64,000 nucleotides of DNA from Cycas panzhihuaensis (Eukaryota; Cycadophyta). The position numbers and the translations under genes are program-made. Below the pieces are notes generated by a model, which was given only the letters and a program-made list of their open reading frames with translations, searched no databases and was not told where the DNA came from. Location of the stretch: positions 109,871,741 through 109,935,740 of the forward strand of contig CM041465.1 in NCBI GenBank assembly GCA_023213395.1. Reading direction: 5' to 3'. Below, in pieces: positions 43,091 through 54,480 of the stretch. How positions within the stretch are numbered: the stretch's first letter is position 1; every line of letters begins with the position of its first letter.

Positions 43091-44146
43091 TATTTACAAC
43101 AATTCAATATTGTAATTAAGTATAAAAGGGATCTAATAACAAAATTGCGATATGTTATCTAGACCACCTTGTTCCACTTCTTCTTCTACTTTTATTTGTA
43201 GTTCTCTTATGAGTTTGCAGGTGGAACCAATGCATCATGAAGAGTACAAAGACTTGTACCATGAAGATGAAGCTTTGAAGGAAGAATTAGAGAACTTAGT
43301 GAAAGGAAGACCTTCCCAGCTTGCTTGGAAGGATGGTCTACTTTTCAAAGGGGAGCAGCTCTATGTTCCATCAAAAGGAGACAAGATCAAGTGGCTTAGA
43401 GAAGCCCATACTTCTAAAGTAGCTGGTCACTTTGGTATAGAGAATACTTTAGCGAACTTGAGAAGATATGTTGTATGGCCAAAAATGCAAAATAATGTAA
43501 AAAAATATGTAAAAGGATGTGTAATGTGTAATACTTCTAAGCCTTCTTCTAGAAAATTAGGATTGTATACACCACTACCTATTACCACTAGGCCTTGGGA
43601 AAGTATCTTCATTGATTTTTTAGGGGGACTTCCCATGACTAGGAAGGGACATGATTATCTTTTTGTTGTTGTAGATAGGTTTAGTAAAATGATATGTCTA
43701 ATACCTTGTAAGAAGACAATCACAGTGCAGGAGCGGTGAGTTATTCTTGAGCATGTATGGAAGAATTTTGGCTTGCCTTCTTCCATCATTTTAGATCGGG
43801 ACACTCGATTCCTTTCATCATTTTGGAAGTCACTATGGGAGATGATGGATACCAAATTGAAGAGGAGTACGAGTTTCCATCCTCAAGCAGATGGACAAAC
43901 CAAGTAGTGAATGTAACTTTGGTACATCTATTGAGGATACAATTCCAAGCATCCAAAGACTTGGGATGAATCATTGGCTTTTCTACAATTTGCTTTTAAT
44001 AGAGCAATGCATGCATCACACTCTAAAGCAACTTTTGAAGTTTGTTTGGGATACTTACATCAAAGTCCATTTGACTTGGAGTTTTCCATGCAAGCTAAGG
44101 AAGGATCCACAAAGAGAAGGAGGAGCATGACAAGGCTTTAAGATAC
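43091..44146 (+). pseudogene. integrase, chromovirus copy 2
   Basis: The open 195-codon stretch 43152-43739 includes the intact zinc module: AHTSKVAGHFGIE, and YVKGCVMCNTSK with both Cys. The first catalytic Asp follows (FIDFLGGLPM), then VVVDRFSK. The frame is lost near 43727 (ACAGTGCAGGAGCGGTGAG against ACAGGTACAGGAGCAGCTGAG in copy 1). The second Asp block SDRD is changed by ATTTTAGATCGGG to a Leu-containing form in its frame. At the third position the same one-base loss as in every copy gives acc aag tag, stop at 43905-43907. Confidence 0.8.
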
Positions 44147-44677
44147 TTGGAGAAGATCCAGAGAGTCCACAAAGAAGTACATGATCAACTTCTAAGGACT
44201 CAACAAAAGTACAAGGAAAGACATGACAAGCATAGGCAAGAGTGTACTTTCCAAGAAGGAGATTTAGTATGGTTATACTTGAGCAAGGAGAGGTTAAAAG
44301 GAGAAGGTAAGAAACTCAAACCTATAAGGTATGGACCATTCAAGATTTTGAGAAAAGTAGGTGGCAATGCTTTCCAACTTGATCTTCCACCTTATATGCA
44401 AATATATTCAGTAGTAAATGCTGAATACTTAAAACTCTTTGAGCCCTCCATGCTAGATAAGGAACAAGACCAGTTCACTTTACCTTCAGTTGATGATTTG
44501 TATTTGGAAAGTGAGGAGCCTCTCAAGGAAGATTGTATCTTGGAGAGAAAATCTACCAAAACAAGACATAAGACACATGACTCTTTCAGGATTGGAGTAG
44601 CAGGGCAATTGCCTAGTAAGGCCAAGTGGTTTAGTAGGCAACGAGGAGAACAACACTTGCCCCATCTCCAATTCTAA
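44147..44677 (+). pseudogene. Integrase linker, GPF module and chromodomain-like end, chromovirus copy 2
   Basis: A 176-codon open stretch. It begins with the helical segment IQRVHKEVHDQLLRTQQKYK, continues GDLVWLYLSKERLKGEGKKL and RYGPFKILRKVGGNAFQLDL, and ends LPSKAKWFSRQRGEQHLPHL before TAA at 44675-44677. It shows the full distance between the integrase core and the natural end of pol, which is interrupted in copies 1 and 4. The chromodomain-like part differs from copy 1 by a few residues (HDSF, GQLP). Confidence 0.7.
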
Positions 44678-44719
44678 GCCAAACAGGAGTTGGCTATTTT
44701 TCCAAGGAAGGGGGAGCCA

Positions 44720-45775
44720 TGATCCAGGAGGATCTACCATATGTTTACAGGATGCGGAAAATGCTAGGCATTGGAATAACTAAAAGAGATATGGCCAAAT
44801 GGTATCAAAATTCTATGAAATTTTGTTTAAAGGGATAAGACACATCTCACTAGATGTGTACAAAAGGTAGGGTTCAGAAAATATCATTTGATTAGAGTTC
44901 AAGCCTTGTCTTTGCATAAAAATTAATCCCACAGTTAGCAGAAAACAAAATAGAAAATATATATTTTGATTATATGAATATAAACATGCCCGAATGACAT
45001 CCAAATGAGCTAAAATTTTGAGGAAGTGGAGGAGACATATGTTCCTATATGTGTACAAAATTTGAGCTAAATTGGAGTCTGTTAAGGTCAGTTACAAGCC
45101 GCAACTTTTAAGAATTGTATGAAGGCCACTTGGATAGCAGAAAAATAGCAAATACATATTATTATTAAATGAATAAAAATGCAGACAAATGACATCCAAA
45201 TGAGCTAAAAATTTGAGGAAGATGAGGGGACATACGTTCCTATATGTGTACCAAATATGAGCCAAATTGGAGTACGTTAAGATCTGTTACAAACTATACC
45301 TTTTTAAGAATTGTATGAAGGCCACTTGGACAACATGCATTCTGGTGGTTAGCGGTTATACTTGCATGATTGCCACTTGTTAAACATGCAATTCAGGTTT
45401 CTTTCTATAAATTGAGCCCTTCTACAGGTTGGAGAGGTGGTTCTTGGAGACTTGACTTGGGAAGCATCCTTGGAGAAGCATTTGGAGGGTTGGAATCCCC
45501 CTTATGGTATAGTTGTAACATTTATTCCTTGTAATTTTACCATTCTTTTGCTAGTTGATTTCTCCACCATTAAATGGAGATTTTCATGGTTTAATAAAAG
45601 TATTACTCATCATACTTTTGGATCAATGTCAAGAATAATTGATTTGGTGTAGAATTTTCCTTTCATGGGCTCATTGTTGTTTTGATGTTATTGAGCTTTC
45701 TACACTAACTCCCGTGATCTCAAGGAGGAAAGGTTGATAATTGATTTCTTCACCAACTAAGCTCTTTTGGGATCA
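44720..45775 (+). repeat. LTR3 (inner, middle) of the chromovirus array
   Basis: 1056 bp. Hairpin at 44840-44859, TATAAAT at 45406-45412. Inner-type variants as in LTR2 and LTR4 (GGATAGCAG, GGTTAGCGGTT, CCCGTGATC). Confidence 0.93.
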
Positions 45776-45779
45776 TATT

Positions 45780-45792
45780 TTGGTATCGAGCC
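45780..45792 (+). promoter_or_regulatory. Primer-binding site, copy 3
   Basis: TTGGTATCGAGCC: same shortened form as copy 2, at the same distance from the LTR. Confidence 0.8.
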
Positions 45793-45816
45793 TCGATATT
45801 TGTTGTAGGGACTTGA

Positions 45817-47790
45817 ATGGTACAAACAAGGAAAGGATACAAAGAGAAAGGTGAAGACTTTCTTGTGTTGCAATCACCAAGAAGACAAAGAAAGAATCCA
45901 AGCACCATGGTGAAAAAAGAAGAGGGAGAAATTAGATTTGAAAGGCTTGAGAAGAACATCGAAGCCTTGATGCAAATGACCCACCTTCTACCTCTAGTCA
46001 AAGGAAAAGGCAAAGAGAAGGAATTTGAAGGAGGATCCACATATGACCACGACCATGAAGAGGAAGAGGAGGAGACCTTAAAGCACTCTTTTGAAGAAAG
46101 CAAGGGTACTTCATCTCATCAACCCTTCAAGGTGGAGGCAAAGTTGGATATTCCAACTTATGATGGAGAGGTAAATGCTGAAAAGTTGGACCATTGGTTG
46201 GATCAACTTAAAACCTACTTCACAATCTATGCTTATAGTAATGCTCAAAAGCTTTCATTTGCTAGGCTCAAGTTATGTAAATATGCATTGACATGGTGGA
46301 ATGCATATTTAAAGACTCATGATGTATCTTCTTTTTCATGGAGGGATTTTAAGAAAATAATAAAGAAGCAATTCTACCCCATAGGTCATGAGGAAGACCA
46401 ATGGGTCACTTGGCAATATTTACGCCAAGGGAGAGGTGTAAGTGTCCAAGACTATACTTCTTTATTTTTTAGGCATGGCATGCTACTTGGTATTAATATG
46501 GATGAACATGTCACTCTTATGAAATTCATTGGAGGATTACATGAATACATAAGGAAGGAACTAAGGCCTTTTAAGGTTCAATCCATTGGAGAAGCAAGTA
46601 GGATGGCTATGGCAATAGAAAGTAAAAGTAAGAAATCTACATTCATGTCTAAAGATTCTACTTTTACTTCTAATAAGTATGAAAAGAATCCTAAATGGCA
46701 CTCATCAAAAGGCAAGAAGGAAAGAAGAAAAGAACTAATTTTGTTAAAAGTTCTAACTATTGTGAGCATTGTGATATTAGTGGTCATATTACGAAAGTGT
46801 TGGAAGTTGCATCCAGAACTAAAGCCAAAGCATATCAAGGATATGGAATTAAGAAAGAAGGAAAAAGGGAAAGCACTACTTTATGAGGTGGAGATTCAAA
46901 GTGAAGGAGAAGAAGAGAAGGTCACTCTACTTACAAATTATGAAGATGATGCTACAAGGGAGGAACTATTTCACTTAAAGCTTCAAGTGGGAAATAGTAT
47001 GATTGGTGCCATTATAGATCCAGGAAGCCAAAAGAATTTGATCTCAGAAAGTTTGGTAAAGAGCATTGGTTTAGTAACTACTCCTCACCCTCATCCATAT
47101 CCTCTTGGTTGGATCCATAAAGATGTGGAAATGAAAATATCAAAGCAATGTACGCTTAAATTTTCCATCACTAATGATTTTGTTGATGAGGTAATATGTG
47201 ATGTGGTGCCACTGGATGTATGCCATGTTGTGCTTGGAAGTCCCTACTTGTGGGATCGAGATGCACTCTTCTATCGAACGGAGAGAAAGTATCGATTGAT
47301 GAAGGATAACAAGGGCTTCATCATAAAGGCCACAAAGAAGCACTTGGATAAGATAGCATTAATTTCAGCTACTCAAGCAAAAAGGATGATCAATGCATGT
47401 GGTAAATTTGTCATCTTAATGGTAAGGAGAAAAGAAGAGCCAAGAGATGAAGAAGGTCCTTCTACACACACTCTTCTTATATCACCTAAACAAATGCAAC
47501 AAATTGAGGAGTTAAAGACAAGGTATGATATTCTATTTCAACATGTTGATGGGCTTCCACCAAAGAGAAAGATAGAGCATGAAATCACTCTTGTAGGAGA
47601 TGCACCATTACCTAATGTTGCTTTGTATAGGCACTCCATTGTAGAAAATAATGAGATAAAGAGGCAAGTTGAGGAGTTGCTTGATCAAGGGGTCATAAGA
47701 CCTTCATGTTCACCTTGTGGGTCACCAATTGTCTTGGTGCCTAAGAAGGATGGAGGATGGAGAATGTGTATAGGTTTTCGCTTTGAATAA
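45817..47790 (+). pseudogene. gag-protease-RT N-terminus, chromovirus copy 3 (657-codon ORF)
   Basis: The longest reading frame in the window runs from ATG 45817 through gag, protease and the RT fingers. It shows that gag and pol were one ORF in this family. It is not fully faithful: between about 46712 and 46800 it is read in a shifted frame (ERRKELILLKVLTI) because of a missing base and a later compensating one. The nucleocapsid knuckle is thereby replaced by unrelated residues, and Arg of YCRHC is Glu in the true frame. The protease DPGS block, [24 protein letters not shown] and the start of MCI(D)FR follow. The Asp of MCIDFR is Gly (GGT), and the frame ends at TAA 47788-47790 after a two-base loss in TTTCGTGCTTTG. 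Confidence 0.85.
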
Positions 47791-48741
47791 AATTACAATT
47801 AAAAATCGCTACCCTTTGCCTCGTATAGATGATTTGCTTGATCAAATTCAAAGATGCTTGTTATTTCACTAAATTGGATTTAAAAAGTGGTTATCACCAA
47901 GTTAGGGTCAAGGAGAAGGACACATGGAAGACGGCCTTCAAAACAAAGCAAGGACTCTTTGAATGGATGGTTATGCCTTTCGGATTGTGTAATGCTCCTG
48001 CAACATTCATGAGGCTAATGAATGAAATATTAAGGCCTTACTTGGATAATTTTGTTGTTGTCTATCTTGATGACATTTTGATTTTTAGCAACACATGGGA
48101 GGAACATTTGCAACACATAGAAGAAGTTTTAAAGACTATGGCTAAGCATCATTTGAAGCTTAATGTGAAGAAGTGTGAATTTGGCAAGGAGAACTTGATC
48201 TTCTTAGGCTTTGTGGTTGGAGGAGGAAAGTTGAGCATTCATCCACTCAAGACTCAAGCCATCCTCAAATGGCCTAGGCCAACAAACATCACAGAGGTGA
48301 GAAGTTTTTAGAGCTTGTCAATACTTGAGAAAGTTCATTCTTCATTTCTCACAGGTGCAAAGACCTCTACATGGATTGACAAAATCTAGTAGAAAGTTTA
48401 CTTGGGGTTCCAAGGAGGAAGAAGCCTTTCTTCTTTAAAGAAGAAAATTTGTGAAGCATCGGTTTTGGCAATGCCAAATTTGCAAAGGCCTTTTGAAGTC
48501 GGGCGATGCAGTGGAAATGCGATGGGAGTCGTCCTTATTCAAGATGGGAAGCCTATTGCGTACCATTGAAGTCTTCACCCTCAAGTGAAGAACTACCCAA
48601 CATATGATCCAGAAATGCTCAGACTTCATCAAGCATGCAAGCATTGGAGGTCATACTTGCTCAGAAAAGAGGTTGTAGTTCATACCGATCATAAGCCTCT
48701 ACAATTTTACAAACTCAAAGTAAATTACAGAAGTATGACAC
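47791..48741 (+). pseudogene. RT palm/thumb and RNase H, chromovirus copy 3
   Basis: The open 160-codon stretch 47829-48311 contains [60 protein letters not shown] (YLDD at 48063-48074) and KCEFGKENLIFLGFVV. It is the best preserved RT catalytic region of the array. It stops at TAG 48309-48311 after two bases are lost (AGTTTTTAGAGC against AGTTTTTTAGGAGC). RNase H follows in pieces: a GTCGGGCGATGC lesion at the first Asp, and HTDHKPLQFYK to 48785 with one T lost. Confidence 0.82.
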
Positions 48742-49807
48742 ATGAAGTGGATGAGTTATTTACAACAATTCAATATTGTAATTAAGTATAAAAAGGGATC
48801 TAATAACAAAATTGCTGATATGTTATCTAGACCACCTTGTTCCACTTCTTCTTCTACTTTTATTTGTAGTTCTCTTATGAGTTTGCAGGTGGAACCAATG
48901 CATCATGAAGAGTACAAAGACTTGTACCATGAAGATGAAGCTTTGAAGGAAGAATTAGAAAACTTAGTGAAAGGAAGACCTTCCCAGCTTGCTTGGAAGC
49001 ATGGTCTACTTTTCAAAGGGGAGCAGCTCTATGTTCCATCAAAAGGAGACAAGATCAAGTGGCTTAGAGAAGCCCATACTTCTAAAGTAGCTGGTCACTT
49101 TGGTATAGAGAATACTTTAGCGAACTTGAGAAGATATGTTGTATGGCAAAAAATGCAAAATGATGTAAAAAAATATGTAAAAGGATGTGTAATGTGTAAT
49201 ACTTCTAAGCCTTCTTCTAGAAAATTAGGATTGTATACACCACTACCTATTCCCACTAGGCCTTGGGAAAGTATCTTTATTGATTTTTTAGGGGGACTTC
49301 CCATGACTAGGAAGGGACATGATTATCTTTTTGTTGTTGTAGATAGGTTTAGTAAAATGATATGTCTAATACCTTGTAAAAAGACAATTACAGGTACAGG
49401 AGCAACTGAGTTATTCTTCGAACATGTATGGAAGAATTTTGGCTTGCCTTCTTCCATCATTTCAGATCGAGACACTCAATTCCTTTCATCATTTTGGAAG
49501 TCACTATGGGAGATGATGGATACCAAATTGAAGAGGAGTACAAGTTTCCATCCTCAAGCGGATGGACAAACCAAGTAGTGAATGTAACTTTGGTACATCT
49601 ATTGAGGGATACAATTCCAAGCATCCAAAGACTTGGGATGAATCATTGGCTTTTCTACAATTTTCTTTTAATAGAAATGCATGCATCACACTCTAAAGAA
49701 CCTTTTGAAGTTTGTTTGGGATACTTACCTCAAAGTCCATTTGACTTGGAGTTTTCCATGTAAGCTAAGGAAGGATCCACAAAGAGAAGGAGGAGCATGA
49801 CAAGGCT
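48742..49807 (+). pseudogene. integrase, chromovirus copy 3
   Basis: The open 278-codon stretch 48742-49578 covers the RNase H end (YKKGSNNKIADMLSRPP), the zinc module (AHTSKVAGHFGIE, GCVMCNTSK) and the core with FIDFLGGLPM, VVVDRFSK and [20 protein letters not shown]. It is the only copy uninterrupted through both catalytic Asp blocks. It ends with HPQADGQTK and a stop at 49576-49578, exactly at the catalytic Glu codon where one base is missing as in all copies. Beyond it, the sequence encoding the core end continues in another frame, with an AGAG/CA loss at 49675. Confidence 0.85.
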
Positions 49808-50340
49808 TTGAGATACTTGGAGAAGATCCGGAGAGTCCACAAAGAAGTACATGATCAACTTCTAAGGACTCAACAAAAGTACAAGGAAAGACATGACAAG
49901 CATAGGCAAGAGTGTACTTTCCAAGAAGGAGATTTAGTATGGTTATACTTGAGCAAGGAGAGGTTAAAAGGAGAAGGTAAGAAACTCAAACCTATAAGGT
50001 ATGGACCATTCAAGATTTTGAGAAAAGTAGGTGGCAATGCTTTCCAACTTGATCTTCCACCTTATATGCAAATATATTCAGTAGTAAATGCTGAATACTT
50101 AAAACTCTTTGAGCCCTCCATGCTAGATAAGGAACAAGACCAGTTCACTTTACCTTCAGTTGATGATTTGTATTTGGAAAGTGAGGAGCCTCTCAAGGTA
50201 GATTGTATCTTGGAGAGAAAATCTACCAAAACAAGACATAAGACACATGAATCTTCAGATTGGAGTAGTGGCAATTGCCTAGTAAGGCCAAGTGGTTTAG
50301 TAGGCAACGAGGAGAACAACACTTGCCCCATCTCCAATTC
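49808..50340 (+). pseudogene. Integrase linker, GPF module and chromodomain-like end, chromovirus copy 3
   Basis: Open from 49808 through IRRVHKEVHDQLL, the GPF module RYGPFKILRKVGG and DCILERKSTKTRHKT. It then shifts frame at CATGAATCTTCAGATTGGAG (50249), losing the LPSKAKWF part. The wrong frame runs past the natural end into LTR4 (to 50449). In the right frame LPSKAKWFSRQRG and the family stop (50341-50343) are still present. Confidence 0.7.
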
Positions 50341-50385
50341 TAAGCCAAACAGGAGTTGGCTATTTTTCCAAGGAAGCGGGAGCCA

Positions 50386-51441
50386 TGATCCAGGAGGATC
50401 TACCATATGTTTACAGGATGCGGAAAATGCTAGGCATTGGCATAACTAAAAGAGATATGGCCAAATGGTATCAAAATTCTATGAAATTTTGTTTAAAGGG
50501 ATAAGACACATCTCACTAGATGTGTACAAAAGGTAGGGTTCAGAAAATATCATTTGATTAGAGTTCAAGCCTTGTCTTTGCATAAAAATTAATCCCACAG
50601 TTAGCAGAAAAACAAATAGAAAATATATATTTTGATTATATGAATAGAAACATGCCTAAATGACATCCAAATGAGCTAAAATTTTGAGGAAGCGGAGGAG
50701 ACATGTGTTCCTATATGTATACAAAATTTGAGCTAAATTGGAGTCCGTTAAGGTTAGTTACAAGCCACAAATGTTAAGAATTGTATGAAGGCCACTTGGA
50801 TAGCAGAAAAATAGCAAATACATATTATTATTAAATGAATAAAAATGTAGCCAAATGACATCCAAATGAGCTGAAAATTTGAGGAAACTGAGGGGACATA
50901 CGTTCCTATATTTGTCCCAAATTTGAGCCAAATTGGAGTACGTTAAAATCTATTACAAACTGTACATCCTTAAGAATTGTATGAAGGCCACTTGGACAAC
51001 ATGCATTCTGGTGGTTAGCGGTTATACTTGCATGATTGCCACTTGTTAAACATGCAATTCAGGTTTCTTTCTATAAATTGAGCCCTTCTACAGGTTGGAG
51101 AGGTGGTTCTTGGAGACTTGACTTGGGAAGCATCCTTGGAGAAGCATTTGGAGGGTTGGAATCCCCCTTATGGTATAATTGTAACATTTATTCCTTGTAA
51201 TTTTACCATTCTTTTGCTAGTTGATTTCTCCACCATTAAATGGAGATTTTCATGGTTTAATAAAAGTATTACTCATCATACTTTTGGATCAATGTCAAGA
51301 ATAATTGATTTGGTGTAGAATTTTCCTTTCATGGGCTCATTGTTGTTTTGATGTTATTGAGCTTTCTACACTAACTCCCGTGATCTCAAGGAGGAAAGGT
51401 TGATAATTGATTTCTTCACCAACTAAGCTCTTTTGGGATCA
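50386..51441 (+). repeat. LTR4 (inner) of the chromovirus array
   Basis: 1056 bp. Hairpin at 50506-50525, TATAAAT at 51072-51078. Inner-type variants GGATAGCAG, GGTTAGCGGTT, CCCGTGATC. The polypurine tract before it is interrupted by a C (GGAAGCGGGAGCCA). Confidence 0.93.
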
Positions 51442-51446
51442 TATTT

Positions 51447-51459
51447 TGGTATCGAGCCT
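51447..51459 (+). promoter_or_regulatory. Primer-binding site, copy 4
   Basis: TGGTATCGAGCCT followed by CTGATC. This is intermediate between copy 1 (CAGAG, CTCTGATC) and copies 2 and 3. Confidence 0.8.
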
Positions 51460-51483
51460 CTGATCTTTGTTGTAGGGACTTGA

Positions 51484-52520
51484 ATGGTACAAACAAGGAA
51501 AGGATACAAAGAGAAAGGTGAAGACTTTCTTGTGTTGCAATCACCAAGAAGACAAAGAAAGAATCCAAGCACCATGGTCGAAAAAGAAGATGGAGAAATT
51601 AGATTTGAAAGGCTTGAGAAGAACGTTGAAGCCTTGATGCAAATGATGACCCACCTTCTACCTCTAGTCAAAGGAAAAGGCAAAGAGAAGGAATTTGAAG
51701 GAGGATCCACATATGACCACGACCATGAAGAGGAAGAGGAGGAGACCTTAAAGCACTCTTTTGAAGAAAGCAAGGGTACTTCATCTCATCAACCCTTCAA
51801 GGTGGAGGCAAAGTTGGATATTCCAACTTATGATGGAGAGGTAAATGCTGAAAAGTTGGACCATTGGTTGGATCAACTTAAAACCTACTTCACAATCTAT
51901 GCTTATAGTAATGCTCAAAAGCTTTCATTTGCTAGGCTCAAGTTATGTAAACATGCATTGACATGGTGGAATGCATATTTAAAGACTCATGATGTATCTT
52001 CTTTTCATGGAGGGATTTTAAGAAAATAATAAAGAAGCAATTCTACCCCATAGGTCATGAGGAAGACCAATGGGTCACTTGGCAATATTTATGCCAAGGG
52101 AGAGGTGTAAGTGTCCAAGACTATACTTCTTTATTCTTTAGGCATGGCATGCTACTTGGTATTAATATGGATGAACATGTCACTCTTATGAAATTCATTG
52201 GAGGATTACATGAATACATAAGGAAGGAACTAAGGCTTTTTAAGGTTCAATCCATTGGAGAAGCAAGTAGGATGGCTATGGCAATAGAAAGTAAAAGTAA
52301 GAAATCTACATTCATGTCTAAAGATTCTACTTTTACTTCTAATAAGTATGAAAAGAATCCTAAATGGCACTCATCAAAAGGTAAGAAGGAAAGAAGAAAA
52401 GAACTAATTTTGTTAAAAGTTCTAACTATTGTGAGCATTGTGATATTAGTGGTCATATTACAAAGAAAGTGTTGGAAGTTGCATCGAACTAAAGCCAAAG
52501 CATATCAAGGATATGGAATT
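51484..52520 (+). pseudogene. gag, chromovirus copy 4
   Basis: 181 codons from ATG 51484 follow the family sequence to THDVSSF. One T is then lost (TTCTTTTCATGG against TTCTTTTTCATGG near 52003), ending the frame at 52027-52029. The capsid core continues in another frame (52149-52280: MLLGINMDEHVTLMKFIGGL). The knuckle region (about 52425-52480) has TACAAAGAAAGTGTTGG, where the two Lys codons missing from copies 1 and 3 are kept but one extra base puts Cys4 out of frame. Comparing the four copies shows the parental form. Confidence 0.78.
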
Positions 52521-54480
52521 AAGAAAGAAGGAAAAGGAAAGCACTACTTTACGAGGTGGAGATTCAAAGTGAAGGAGAAGAAGAGAAGGTCACTCTACTT
52601 ACAAATTATGAAGATGATGCTACAAGGGAGGAACTATTTCACTTAAAGCTTCAAGTGGGAAATAGTATGATTGGTGCCATTATAGATCCAGGAAGCCAAA
52701 AGAATTTGATCTCGTAAAAGTTTGGTAAAGAGCATTGGTTTAGTAACTACTCCTCACCCTCATCCATATCCTCTTGGTTGGATCCATAAAGATGTGAAAA
52801 TGCAAATATCAAAGCAATGTACGCTTAAATTTTCCATCACTAATGATTTTGTTGATGAGGTAATATGTGATGTGGTGCCACTGGATGTATGCCATGTTGT
52901 GCTTGGAAGTCCCTACTTGTGGGATCGAGATGCACTCTTCTATCGAAGGGAGAGAAAGTATCGATTGATGAAGGATAACAAGGGCTTCATCATAAAGGCC
53001 ACAAAGAAGCACTTGGATAAGATAGCATTAATTTCAGCTACTCAAGCAAAAGGATGATCAATGCATGTGGTAAATTTGTCATCTTAATGGTAAGGAGAAA
53101 AGAAGAGCCAAGAGATGAAGAAGGTCCTTCTACTCACACTCTTCTTATATCACCTAAACAAATGCAACAAATTGAGGAGTTAAAGACAAGGTATGATATT
53201 CTATTTCAACATGTTGATGGGCTTCCACCAAAGAGAAAGATAGAGCATGAAATCACTCTTGTAGGAGATGCACCATTACCTAATGTTGCTTTGTATAGGC
53301 ACTCCATTGTAGAAAATAATGAGATAAAGAGGCAAGTTGAGGAGTTGCTTGATCAAGGGGTCATAAGACCTTCATGTTCACCTTGTGGGTCACCAATTGT
53401 CTTGGTGCCTAAGAAGGATGGAGGATGGAGAATGTGTATAGATTTTCGTGCTCGAATAAAATTACAACTAAACATCGCTACCCTTTGACTCGTATAGATG
53501 ATTTGCTTGATCAAATTCAAAGATGCTTGTTATTTCACTAAATTGGATTTAAAAGTGGTTATCACCAAGTTAGGGTCAAGGAGGAGGACACATGGAAGAC
53601 GGCCTTCAAAACAAAGCAAGGACTCTTTGAATGGATGGTTATGCCTTTCGGATTGTGTAATGCTCCTGCAACATTCATGAGGCTAATGAATGAAATATTA
53701 AGGCCTTACTTGGATAATTTTGTTGTTGTTTATCTTGATGACATTTTGATTTTCAAAGAACACATGGGAGGAACATTTGTAGCACATAGAAGAAGTTTTA
53801 AAGACTATGGCTAAGCATCATTTGAAGCTTAATGTGAAGAAGTGTGAATTTGGCAAGGAGAACTTGATCTTCTTAGGCTTTGTGGTTGGAGGAGGAAAGT
53901 TGAGCATTGATCCACTCAAGACTCAAGCCATCCTCAAATGGCCTAGGCCAACAAACATCACAGAGGTGAGAAGTTTTTTAGGAGCTTGTCAATACTTGAG
54001 AAAGTTCATTCATCATTTCTCACAGGTTGCAACACCTCTACATGGATTGACAAAATCTAGTAGAAAGTTTACTTGGGGTTCCAAGGAGGAAGAAGCCTTT
54101 CTTCTTTTAAAGAAGAAAATTTGTGAAGCACCGGTTTGGCAATGCCAAATTTGCAAAGGCCTTTTGAAGTCGGTCGATGCGAGTGGAAATGCGATGGGAG
54201 TCCCTTATTCAAGATGGGAAGCCTATTGCGTACCATTCAAGTCTTCACCCTCAAGTGAAGAACTACCCAACATATGATCGAGAAATGTTCGCACTTCATC
54301 AAGCATGTAAGCATTGGAGGTCATACTTGCTCGGAAAAGAGGTTGTAGTTCATACCGATCATAAGCCTCTTCAATTTTTACAAACTCAAAGTAAATTACA
54401 GCAAGCAAGACACATGAAGTGGATGAGTTATTTACAATAATTCAATACTGTAATTAACTATAAAAAGGGATCTAATAACA
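52521..54480 (+). pseudogene. protease-RT-RNase H, chromovirus copy 4
   Basis: The protease DPGS block is intact (ATAGATCCAGGAAGC, 52681), but ATCTCGTAAAAG a few codons on breaks the frame. RT fingers run 53054-53488 and are lost at GCTCGAATAAAA where others have GCTTTGAATAAA. The D-L-K-S-G block is one A short, as in copy 2 (53550). YLDD is at 53731-53742. RT thumb and RNase H start (53807-54277) are clean through KCEFGKENLIFLGFVVGGGK and SFLGACQYLRKFIHHFSQVA. RNase H continues 54177-54440 with HTDHKPLQFLQTQSKLQQAR. ACAATAATTC gives a stop in place of Gln at 54437. Confidence 0.8.

Noticed and set aside
46728-46800. Transmembrane segment in the copy-3 polyprotein
   Set aside because: It is produced by reading the nucleocapsid region in the wrong frame between two compensating slips.
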